NCBI GenBank assembly: GCA_028826165.1
Contig: JAPDFW010000057.1
Coordinates: 496,001 to 560,000 of the forward strand
DNA length: 64,000 nucleotides
Origin: Anaeramoeba ignava
Taxonomy: Eukaryota; Metamonada; Anaeramoebidae
Direction: 5' to 3'
The position numbers were made by a program, and so were the translations under genes. The notes beneath the pieces were generated by a model that made no database searches, was not told where the DNA came from, and saw nothing but the letters and a program-made list of their open reading frames with translations. This document shows positions 1 to 12,400 of this stretch, one piece after another; position 1 is the stretch's first letter, and each line of letters opens with the position of its first letter.

Positions 1-304
1 AATAATTAAATTGAAAATAATAATAATTTTAAAATATTTATACTTAAATTTTGTTCTTTCTCTTGTTCAATCATTTAAAAAAAGAATAAAAAAGAATAAA
101 AAAGATGAAAAAAAAAATGAAAAATTAAAAGGAGAAAAAAAAATAAATTAAAAAATCTTTTTCTTTTTCTTTTTCTCCTTTTAAAAAAAAAATCAAACAA
201 ATCAAAAATAAATTTTTTTTTTCATTTTTTTCATTTTTCTCTTTCATTTTATTATTATTTTTATTATTATTTTCATTATTATTATTATTATTTTTATTAT
301 TATT
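1..304. promoter_or_regulatory. Left-edge AT-rich spacer with start-proximal TTTTTCATTTTTT motifs
   Basis: No gene is visible here. The segment is simple A/T sequence. Its last ~100 bases are T-rich and carry repeated TTTTTTCATTTTT-type motifs ending in a run of TTATTATTA just before the ATG at 305. The same arrangement precedes almost every other start in the window, so this is probably the promoter/5' leader of the P-loop NTPase gene. The minus-strand open frame across it is a by-product of the T-run and is not supported. Confidence 0.45.
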
Positions 305-3300
305 ATGCAAAAAGTTAAAAATGAAGAAATAAATGAAGTTGAAAAACAAATTCAAAAAATTAGAGTTGAAATTGAAGAAATTTATCAAAAAGAAAAACAA
401 TTTTCAAATAATATTTCAATTTTTTCATCATTACAAACACAACTTTCAATTCTTCAACTTAGATTATTATCATTTGAAGAAGATTTAAGACAATTAATTA
501 AAAAAAATGAAAGTAAACATTTTCAAAATTGAATTTAATTTTGAATTTAATTTGAATTGATTTTAAATTGATTTGAATTGATTTGAATTTGAATTTAATT
601 TGAATTTAATTTTAATTTTAATTTTAATTTTAATTTTAATTTTAATTTTAATTTTAATTTTAATTTTAATTTTAATTTTAATTTTAATTTTAAATTTAAT
701 TTGAATTTAAATTTTAAATTTAAATTGATTTGAATTTTAAATTAATTTTAAATTGAATTTAATTTGATTTAAATTGAATTTAATTTTGAATTGAATTTGA
801 ATTTAATTTGAATTGATTTTATGATAAAAAATTAGATCACGATTCATCTCATAAAAAATCAAGCTCAAGAAAACATAAACAAAATTCTAGATCAAATCAA
901 AATCATAAAACAGATCATCATATTAATAGTAATGAAAAAAAAAGAACTAGAATTTCTTCTAGAAATTTACTTCCTGCTCTTCAAAGTAAATAAAATTTTT
1001 TTGTTATTATATTATATTATCTTTTATTTTATTGATAAAAAAAAAATAAAGATGTTTCTAATAATAGTAATCAACAAGAAAATGAAAATGAAAATGAAAT
1101 TGAAAATGAAAATGAAGTTGAAAATGAAGAAATGGAATATCAAGTAAATGAACTAAAATTTATTGGAAGAGATGATCAAATTATTAGATTAGCTCATGCA
1201 TTTTTTAAAAATATTGAAGCTCAAGAAAATTCTGCACATAAATTTATTCTTTGTTATTCTTGTCAAAATTATGGGATGGGAAAAACATTTTTTGCAAATC
1301 ATTTTCTTGAAAGACTTCGTGAAATAATCAAGGAATCTCAAGGAAAAAACTTACTTAGATTTACAAACATCGGCAAATTAATAAATGCTAGATATGTTTA
1401 TATTGATCTTCAAACAGCAATTACGGAAGGAAAAGTTAAATTTGATACATTTTTTATGAAGCAAATGCTTCAACAAATACCCGAATTGGAACAAGATTTT
1501 AAACCAGAGTTATTGCATTTTGAAACAGTTTTAGAAAATATGCAACAAGGAATATTTTTGCATATCGATAATTTAGATTCAATTATAAAAGTGAATAAAC
1601 ATGAAGAATTGAAGTAAAACAAAAACAAAAATCAAATCAAATCAAATCAAATCAAATCAAATCAAATCAAAATTATAAACTTAATATTAAATCCAAAGTA
1701 ACCAATTAGATCAATCATCTCGAATTTTTGATATTTTCTGGAGACAGCATTTAAAAAGACTTTTGAAAATCAAAAATTTATTCTTGCTTTGCTCATCTCA
1801 TTTGCCTGCATTCCAATTCTTAATAAACTTCCCTCCAAATAAAAGTGTCCCACCTTCTCGAACTTGCTCTTTGCAATTAAACCCTTTGAATAAAGAAGAT
1901 ATCAAACAAATTTTAGATTTGACTAAAATAAACAACCGCTACACATTATCATCGATAATGTTTGAACAAGAGGAACAAAAAAATAATTTTATTGAATATT
2001 TACACAAAAGCACAGGCGGAATTCCTTCTTTAATTTCGAATATCATTTCAACATTTATTACTTCCAAACACGCAAAATTCTCAAATCAAAAATCGATAGC
2101 AGAATTTTTCGATATTGAAATTTACGAAGGGTTTCTGAAGGAACAAAATAATATTCTTCAAAAATTATTTGCACCAACATCTCTGCAAGAGCATTATATC
2201 AATTCTTACATTCAACTCTTAATATCTGGGATATTTGGATATTGTCTCGAGCATTTAGTGGTTGAAATTGATTCCTCAAATATTTTCCTCATGTTTTTGA
2301 TCCAAAGTTTCTCTTTCTATTACACACACAGCACACCATCACCCAAAATATTATTTGGATTAGAGGATAGTGACAAATCCAAAAAGTCAAAGAGACCTCA
2401 ATTGTTCCAGATTATCACGCCGAGCTTCATGCTCAAATTCCTGAAAAACCAAGACTCGTTATTACTCAGAACAGCAACTCAATTGATTGAACTGTTCACT
2501 TTTCATCCCAAGTTTTCTATCGATGAAAAACATAATTTCTATGATGTTGTTCTGCGCAACACATTGATCCTCAGGCTTTCTGAGCCAGCAAGAATAGGAT
2601 CACATTGCCAATTCAAAAAATGGTCTGAATTATTTCCCTTTCTTATGAACACTCCCTTCGAATTCTCTCTTTATCAACCACTGAAATGCGAGTTTCTTCC
2701 AGTTGTAACAGAAGAACCAAAAGCAACCCAAAATTTCCTCAATTTCCAAGAATTTTATGATTCTTTGAAAACAGGCTATTTACATATTGATGATTTAAGT
2801 TTTCTTGTTGAATTATTTCAAGCTCGCACTAAAAACGAAATTGAAAGTGTTCTTGCTGTTCCAGAAAGTGATTTTGGTCTTGGAAATCTTTTCACAATAA
2901 GCTTCTATAACTCTGAATGGAAATTCCTCTCTTTTTTCACTCCAACAATTAAACCAAAAACAACTCTTACTTTGGATACGATCCAAATCACTCTCCAAAA
3001 TTATTCTTCTCTTCTCTCAAAAATTCAATCAAATCATATCAACCAAAAAATTCATGCTGTTATTGTATTTGTTTATCTCTTTCTTGATGAAAAAATACAA
3101 AATCATCTCAAAACCTCTGAGCAAAGTCCTCTTATCTTGTCTCCAAATACTACTTTCTCAGAAATATCAATTCCTCAAAATATTCATCTTGTGATTCTTG
3201 ATTCAAAAAATCTCAAAAATTTATTTGGAAAATTAAGTTTTCAATGTTTCCATTTACTTGAAGAAACAGATCCTTATAAAAAACAATTCCATAAAGCTAC

Positions 3301-3331
3301 ACTTTGTATTTGTTCACAATCCAAAATATAA
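305..3331 (+). CDS. P-loop (AAA/STAND-type) NTPase, four exons
   Basis: Proposed exons are 305-512, 836-985, 1052-1613 and 1699-3331. All junctions are GT-AG and the phases close to give about 850 residues. In order: an N-terminal coiled coil (~residues 1-69), a basic Ser/Lys/His linker, a short acidic NE repeat, then an NTPase core starting with an FIGRDDQI motif typical of AAA/STAND proteins. A Walker A-like NYGMGKTF, a Walker B-like IFLHIDNLD and a sensor-like FLLCSSH follow. The long C-terminal part is helical and unrecognised. By family logic it is a nucleotide-driven switch or remodeler; substrate and partner are unknown. The link from exon 1 to the rest rests on phase and splice sites only. 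It ends 89 bp before the RNF213-like gene on the same strand. Confidence 0.6.
513..835 (+). repeat. Repeat-filled intron 1 of the P-loop NTPase gene
   Basis: The predicted intron begins GTAAAC and ends TTAG. Most of it is (TTTTAA)n and TTTGAATTTAA-like simple sequence. No other signal is seen. Confidence 0.5.
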
Positions 3332-3420
3332 ATATAAATATAAAACAAAAAACTAACAAAAACTAAAACAAAAATTTTTTTTCCGTTTTTTTTTTTCATT
3401 TTTTTTTCTTTTTCCAAATA
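3332..3420 (+). promoter_or_regulatory. Compact promoter/leader of the RNF213-like gene
   Basis: Only 89 bp separate the NTPase stop from the next ATG. The second half is T-rich and contains TTTTTTTTTTCATTTTTTTT, matching the start-proximal motif seen throughout the window. Confidence 0.4.
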
Positions 3421-6400
3421 ATGATCAATAAAACAAAATTTCCTTTTGAAATTTTTTTGCTTGTTAATTTAAACAAAATTCAAAATCAAAATTTTTCCAT
3501 TTCTTCAATTTTTTATTCTCCAAAAAATAGAACATATCCTTTAAAAATTTGGCAAGAAGAAATCCCAAATATATTTTATTATAAAAAATCTTTCCAAATC
3601 AACAAAAAGAAAAGAAAAGCAAGCAGGATTTACAATTTAAATTCAAATTTACTGTTAAATATCAAGATGGTTCAGAGAAAAAAAGTCTTGAATCACCAAT
3701 TTTTGAAATGAATGAAAATTTATCTGAAAAATCACACACTAATTTCCTATATTTTGAAAAACAAAATGATTATTCTTCACAACAATTTCGAGATGATATT
3801 TTTCTTGATTTTTTCGAACTTGGATTCAATGCCATTCAGAAAAAAACTGAAAAACTAGCTACTTTTTGTATTTTTATTTCATCATTAATTTCCAAAACTT
3901 TGCCAAGCCAACAATTAATTTTAAATTGGCTCGAAAATAACAAGCAGAAAATCTCTCAATATGAACAAATATTTGTGTCTCTAGTAATATTAAACCACAG
4001 TTACAACAAAGAAATTGCGAAATATTTCCTAATTCCAAAACAAAATCCTTTTCTATTAATGGAAGAATTAACTCTTATTGTTTTTAGTCTTTCTGAAAAG
4101 GAAAAACCAATAATTCAAGAATTCATCCAGACTTTTAAGTTCTCCTTCTCGAAATTTATCAACAATATCTCCGACGACGAATTTCCTCAAATAGTCCCTT
4201 ATACTTTTCTAATTTTGAAGTTGGATATCAATTTCGACTTTACAAAAATTCAAGTCGATAAATCATCTTTCAATACAATTTTCCATCTTCTTGATTTTGG
4301 ATTGAAAAACGAAAGCTTTTATCCCTTCATTGGGGAAAATTTTTTTAAATTGTTTTTTGGAAACAGTTTTCCTTCAAACCAACATTGGCTCAACTTTGTT
4401 AATCAACTTCTTTCAGATGAAAAAAAACTCATTCTAACAGAATTATTTGACAAATTAGAAATACCCAATTTTTTCAGCCTCTTCAAAAAAATCCAATTCT
4501 CAAATATTTCCAAATTTCTTGATTTCTGGAATTTATTTAATAACCGATTTAATGGATACTTGGAAATGAAAAAGAAAAGGAGCAAACATGAAAATAAATA
4601 TAATCTTATAGATATATCAAGTATTGATGACAAAGAGACAAACCAAATTCATAACATAATTATCCAGAATCTGGAAATGCAAGAATGGATTTATAATGAG
4701 AATCCTCAAACAATACTCAAAAGCTATTCAGATCAAAAACTCATCTCTCAGATTCAAAATTATCCAATCACTATAATTTCAAATAAACTTCTTTCATTGA
4801 TAAAGGATGCTTATCAAAAAGTCGATAAACAATTTATTTTGGATGAATCTGATATTATTCAGTTTATTCCTTTGAGGGAAATTCAAGAAGATGCATGGAG
4901 TAATTTTTTTGGATTTGATGCTTCTATGAAACATACTCTCGATCCAAATAAATCATTCACAAAGTTCATTTCAGAATTTCTCAAAAAAAATCAAAATCAA
5001 CTTGATAAATTAATAATCACTTTAAAATGGTTCATCAAATTAAAAAAGTTACTCACAAATCTGGAAAAGAAACATGCTCCTTTTTTGAAATTTATGGAAA
5101 AATTTTTGACAAGATTAACCCAATTCAGTTTCGGAATCAATACTGGAGATGTCACAATAAATGATTTCACAAATTTTTTAGTAATGAAAACAAAATACTC
5201 ACAACTTTTTAAGTTAATTTCGCACAAAAAAATCAATTTCCAAAATTCAGCAACGATGTACAATAAATTCATTTCACAATTTAAAAAGATTCAATTTGTG
5301 GAAGAATTTTTTCTTGGAATAATCTCGGAAATGCAGGAAATTAAACAAGAAATCAAAAAAGAAATTCAGGGTAAATTCAAGAAAGAAACAAGAAAAATGC
5401 TGAAAGGAAATGTTTTGCTTAAAGATGGCGATAAAAATGTTTCACTTCCTTTTTTTAAACTTCCAGATATAACTCTAGTTTATAACCGAAGCAAATTGAT
5501 CATATTTCAAAATATTTGCCGAAAACAAATCAAAAAATTCACTTCTGAAGAATATTTTTCTGTGGAAACCTTTTTCGAAAACATTTTCTCGCAAATTTCA
5601 AAAAAATGGGATCAAACTTGTTTATTATTCAAAGAAAGAAAAATTACCATTTTGAAATTAAACATGCTTTTCCCAATTAATCTTGATGACAATTTTATTC
5701 TCAACCAAATTAAATTCTTTGCTGATCCAGAATACAATTCTCAAATCAAAACCAAAAAGAAAAGAAAAAAAAACAGCAAATTCTTACAATTAGAGCAGGA
5801 AATGAAAAGATATTTGCTCATTAGAAAATTACGTTTGGATTTTCTAAGTTTTATCAAATTGTGCGAATTTATCTCTTTTGCAAAATGGGAAATTCCTTTT
5901 GATTTTAGAATATTTTTCGAAAAATGGGAAAAATCAAATCTTCGAACAGCAAATCAATTACGATTTCCTCAATCTGAAAACTTTTTTCAGAGTGCGATTT
6001 ATACACAGAATTTCTTTCAGAAATTAATCCCAATCAAATTGAAAGATAGCACATCCGATATCAAAGATGGTTCTAATTTAATTTATGACACAAACTTAAT
6101 CCAGTGGTTGTGCAAAAAAAAGAATCACAAGTTCTTTTCTTCATTAATTCCACCAGATGCCTCAGAAGATGAAAGACACCAACTGGCCATTTTCCATCTT
6201 AATAATTTGTGGGGAAGTGCAAGCAAACATTTCACAATGAAACATTTCGAGGTTAAAGTGGATTCGCTTATCCACAAAATTTGGAACGAAGAGATTATTC
6301 AACAATCAGATTTGTCAAAAATTCCGATTGATTTCTCTTTGATTCACAATATTCTTCCAGAAATGCACTATCTTTTGAAAACACCAAGAGATACCATCCA

Positions 6401-9400
6401 GATGAAAAGTAAAAGGAACATTAGCAAAATTTTCACTTCAGAATCTAAGCTCAGCTTTAAATCATCGCCTGAAAAAGAAAAAATATTCACTTGCAAAACG
6501 GGTAAATCTGATTTATTTTCATATGATGAATTATTCGAGTTTTATTACGGTCTAAATCTTTTCAATTCAAGTCAATATATGGTATATAAACAGAAAAACC
6601 TTGGAATGACCCAAAATATTCTGCAATTCAAATCCTATTTCCAACTTATTGATAAATGCACTAAGATCCTTTTTGATCTCATCTCATCTTCTCATATTGA
6701 ATACCAAAGAAACTTTGAAAAAACAATCACTCTCACACAAAAAGAGGATGCACAAAAAATCATGGAAGATTTCCAAAGCAAGCTTCTTCACGATTGGAAT
6801 CAGTGGAAATCATCCCTGAAATATTTCTTTACTCATTTCCACTATCTTTCTTTTTTTTCTACAGAACAAATTTTCTCAATAATCGCAATCGCAAATGATT
6901 TTATTCAAGAAAAGCAAAATTTAACTTTGGAACAAGACCAAATTTCCCAACTTTTGAAACTCTATTCCTCAGATTTAACTCTGGAAATAATAAACAATAA
7001 TTTCAAGTCTCAGACTGACGATGGAGTTGCCAAATATTTCAAATCTCTAAACGCAACTTTACAGCAATATTTCAATATTTCAAAAAGAATTATTTGTTTC
7101 AACGATGATTTGTTTAATTTTCCCAATTACAACCAGATGAAAAACTTCCTAGATGAGAAATTTAAAGCAAAAAACATAGAATTTGAACCAAAAATATTCC
7201 TTCATTTTACAAAAGAAGAGCCACAAGGTTATTTGGATATGTGCAAATTTTATTTTATTTTTTGTCACAAATTCCCATCAAGAGAACAAGTTCTAATTTG
7301 TGACAACCAAACAACAGAAGATGATATATCACACTTCTTCTCAATTTATCAGCTCTACAATTCAAATTCAAATTCAAATTCAAATTCAAATTCAAATTCA
7401 AATTCAAATTCAAATTCAAATTCAAATTCAAATTCAAATTCAAATTCAAATTCAAATTCAAATTCAAATTCAAATTCAAATTCAAATTCAAATTCAAATT
7501 CAAATTCAAATGAATTTCGCTTTCCTTTTTTGTTTTCTTTCGTTCATATACACCGAATTCAAATTCCGATTATCTGAAAGCAGAAAAAAAATTCTCTTTG
7601 CAAAAATAAATGAGAAAAATTCTCTTTGCAAAAATAAATGAGATCAATTTCGCAACAAAATTCCCTTTAATCATCTTTTGTTCTGGAGATGCAAATATTT
7701 GTGAAAATATATTGTTAGAAATGCATTCTTTTGAAAATCAGTCTCGAAATATTATAGAAATTAATGGAAAAGAAAATATTTTCGAAACATTTGACAAAAA
7801 TATTCTTCAGAATTTCTTTGCACAAAACGAATACTGTAACAGAATCAAAGTGTATGTTTCCGAATTTTCTGGTTCTGGCAAAACATTCCAAATTAGAAAG
7901 GATATTTATGAGCAAAACTTTAATAAAAACTTTAAATATCATCATGTCGTCATTTCATCACCAAACAAATTCAAAATTATTAAAACATTGGTTAATTTAT
8001 GTGGAAAAGAAAAAGAAAAAGAAAAAAGAAAAAAGAAAAAGAGGAAAATATTTATATTCATATTGAACTTCCTGATTTTGCGTATTCGCAAATATCTGAT
8101 TTCTTGTGGACTCTTTTGCTATGGGGATCAATTGAAACGAAAAGATCAATTCCTGAAAATATTTTTATATGGAATTTCCCTTCAAATGTCCATTTTATTT
8201 TCGAAATACCAAGTACAAGAGTGGAAGGTACAAAAAGTGGATTGATGTTTTTTTCTCCACTTCAATTTTTTAGGACAATAGAATGTGAAGTGAATTATGA
8301 GGCAATTTCTTTTTATTCATATATCCCAACAAATGAAGGGGAAATTGAAAGGAAAAGAAATACAGATCTATTTAAAGTTGCAAATTTATTGAATTTTTTC
8401 ACTCTCAAATTTTCTGAATTAAAAGGGAAAAAAATAGAGGAACGAAAAGCACTTTTTCTTAAAGAAAACGAAAATAGAAAAGCACTTTTTGAAATTAGCC
8501 AGGAACTCTTGGGATCCCATCTCAAACAAAAAATAACTTTCCGAATCTTATCAAATTTCTGGCAATTGCTGAAATCTCAACTTGATTCTTTAATTTCTCA
8601 CCCACTTCTTAACCCCGAAGAATCAATTAATTTATTTCAAAATCAACAAAAAGCAGAAAATTTCCATTACAAGTTCATAAAAGAATATTTACTTTCTTTT
8701 GTTAGAATAATTGCACCCACTTTTGATTCAACTCAAAAAATTAGGATGAACGAAATAGAGGATTTAGACAATTCTTCTTTTCAATTTCAAAAAATATTAT
8801 CCTGGAAAAAAAGAGTTCTTTATGGATTAATTGCAATATCAAAAATCAAGCCAAATTCTCATATTTTGGATAATAGTAATAATAATCTCGAAGGAATCCA
8901 TCTTTTGGCAGAAAATGCAAAAAAACTCAAACTCATTTTCGGAAAAGATATTTGCGAATCACTGGAAAAGCATGGATTAATATTCTCGGATTTACTCCCC
9001 AAAAATCCTTCCAATGAAGATTATAAGGAATTGTTTAAAATGCTTGCTTCATTTAATACCATAGATATAAATATTGGGAATTTATCAGAAATGTATGCAG
9101 AAAATGAGCCCAAATATCGTTTAACTTCAGAAAACTTATTGAAAATGATTTTTATCCAATACAAATTCTATGCTCATCTTCCTGTTATTTTGATTGGAAA
9201 AGTTGGAAGTGGAAAATTTTCCTTGATCACATATTTATGTAAGAAAATAATGCGCCAAAAATTACAAGTTATGCTTTTTCACGAAAGAGTAAAGAGGAAA
9301 GAAATTATCCATTTTGTGGAAAGTGCAGAAAATAAAGTCAATAAAAAAGACAAGTATTGCACTATTTTTTTCGATAGAATCCATTATGCATCAAAAAAAT

Positions 9401-12400
9401 GTTTAACTGTTTTAAAAGAGTTGTTTTCAGATCGGATGATAAATGGGAAATTGATCTCAAACAAAATAAATATTATTGGAGCTGCCTCAATTTCACCCCA
9501 ATTAGTAAACTTGGGAAATAATATTAGCAATATTAATGGAAATGATGAAAAAACAAATGAAATTACAAAAAACGAGTCAATAGCATATCAAGTCCATCCT
9601 TTTCCATATTCATTTTTTGATATTATTTATGATTTCTCACCCAAAAATAACGAAGAATACCATCTCTACATGCAGAAGATGGTAAAGATTTCCTTAGATA
9701 AATTATCTGATTCATCTTCATACATCAAGAATAAGAAAGAAAGCATCTTGGATTTATTAACTAAATTCCTGTTCATAACAGGGTCTTTCTTCTCTCACAA
9801 TTCTAAGGAGTTTTCTTTGAGAGATGTTGCCAAAATCATGAGAGTCTTCCAATGGATAAGCAAACAAAAAAAACAAGGATTATTCGTTTCAACAAAAAAT
9901 GAAGACGAAAAATATTTGGAGTTGTTTGCAATTTCCCTATTTGTTTGTTGTGGATCAAAACTTGAGAGGAAGCTCAGAAGTGAATATTTTGCAAAAATTG
10001 AAAAAGAACTTGTAGATTCAAAACGTTTAAATGCGGAAAACTTCAAAATTGATCCAATTATAGAAAGATCGGAAATGAAATTAATAGACTTGCTAGAAAT
10101 CAACTACGAAGAATGGAGTGCTGTAAATAGTAGATCATTAAGAGAGAATATGTTTTTAGTATTTATTTGCTGTTATACAAAAATCCCATTATTTCTAGTG
10201 AATGAAACAAATTCTTCAAGAAAATTTGCAGTTGAAATTCTATTAAAAAACTTGAAACCACACAGAAAAGAGAATTTTTTGGAAAAATATAAACTACAAC
10301 CCTTAGAACCTATTTATATGCAATGCTCTTCTTCAACAAAAGCATCAGAAATCACAAAAATATTTGAGCAAGCACGAAATAATGCTTCTTACTTCAATAA
10401 TAATCAAGTGATTTATGTTGTGATATTGGATAACGTTTCATTTCTCCAGTTAAGTCCAGATTTTCCAATGCAAATTTTAGAATTTGAATTAGAAAAAGCC
10501 AATAAAAAATTGATGAACCAGGCAAAATCATTGATTCAAAATAAAGAACCGTTCATTTCCATTCTGGGATTATCCGATTTTCAATTAGATCTCTCGACAT
10601 TAAATGGGGAAATTGTGTTCTGCTATCCCAAAAATACTTTCGATGAATTGAAAGAGATTGTTTTCCAAATTCTGAAATCATTTTATCCTCAAATACCAAA
10701 AAAATTTGCCAAGAAAATAACCCAAGTTTATATGCTTATTCGTGAAAATATTCCAAATGAGCGCAAAGATGCCAACAAATATTTTGGAAATGCTGATTTT
10801 TATTATTTGCTAAAAATGATTGGGTTCAATACTTTAAATGATCCAATTCTATACAAAAATTTACAAATGATTCGGAATGCCATTTACAGAAATTGTGGTC
10901 TCTATCCAGAATTGGTTGATCGTCTTCATTCCCAAATTTCAAGTATTCTGGAATTGGAATATTCAAAAGGAATTTTCTCTTTTACTTCTCTTCTGCGCCA
11001 AAACTTATCACTTTCAATACTTGATGAGGAAATGTTTCCGAGTGCAAAACTTGATACAAAAATGCTCCGATATCCAAATCATTTTTCAAGACATTTGCTG
11101 ATATTAATAAATCATGCGTCAAACATTCCATTAGTATTTTCAGAAATCAATGAAAAAAATTTTCTCTTCTTGAATAATTCATTATTTAGCGAAGAAAAAA
11201 GCGCAATTACTGTAATTCAAAAGCTGAAGAAAGTGCAAAAAGCGATCAATGAAGGGAAAGTGATTGTTTTATATCGCAATGAAGAGCTTTATCAACCTTT
11301 AGATGATGTTTTCAGTCAAAATTATATTCCAGAAAGTGGGAATCTTTTTGTTCGCATTTCATTTAGAAATATTGCTCAGACTATTCGAGTCAATCCAAAA
11401 TTCCGGATGATAATGCTTATCAATGACGCAAATTTCCTTGAAACGAGAACATGCGAATTTTTGGGTAAATTTGAGAAATACAGATTAAATCCTTATTATT
11501 TCGTTACTTCAAATGAGATTACCAAAATTGTGGAAAAGCAATTTTCAACTCTGCAAAAAATTGAAGAGTTTACAAATTATCGAATTAAAAGAGAGCAACT
11601 AATTGTTAATTACCATCCTGATTTGATTAAATCTTATGCGAAGAAATATGAGAAAAAACCGCAAAAACTACAGGATGCAGGCAAGTCGTGGATTGTATTT
11701 TGTAAGTTTGAGAAAATTGTCGAAATGATTGACGAGATTAGAAATGGAAATTCGGAAAAATTAAAAAAAGAATTCTTAGCAAATATTGTGAATGAATACC
11801 AAAAGTTGTTTTATCGGAATTTTTACAATTTTTTTGAAAAATTGGAATCGAAAGAAAAGACAAAATCAAAATTCAGAAGATTCAAAAAAAATTGGGTCAT
11901 TTTAACTTATTCTGCACAAAATTTAGCAGGGTTGGGGTTGGACAAGCAATATAAAGTCCTTGATTTAGATCTCTCCAATTTTGAAAATGCACAAAAATTG
12001 AAAAAATATTTAGCATCAAAATGGTACAATCAAATCCATGATAAAAAATTACTTCTTTGCATTCATTTCACGATTAATAAAATTAATGCAAGCGACATAT
12101 TCCAAGAAACAAAATATTTAATTGAAAAAATGCTGATCAAGCATTTTCTTAAGTACCAAAAGAATTATCAAATTGGACAAAAAGAAATGAATGAATCTTT
12201 CCAAAGAAAATACATGATTGAAAAGCATGGATGCTATGTTTTTTTCTTCATTCATCTGGCATCAAATGAAGGGTCTAATGATTTCTGGATTTGTTATGAA
12301 AATAACTGGAACTTTTATTATTTGGATGAGTTATATCCAGACTATCATTTTAGGTTCGATAAATTGAAGGTAAAAAAACCTTTTCTGAAAGAAATGAACG

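Noticed and set aside
3463-3626. Phase-correct GT-AG intron in the first exon of the RNF213-like gene
   Set aside because: Phase fits, but the removed part (PLKIWQEEIPNIFYYKKSF) looks coding and CBM20-like, so an indel near 3600-3627 seems at least as likely. Left unresolved.
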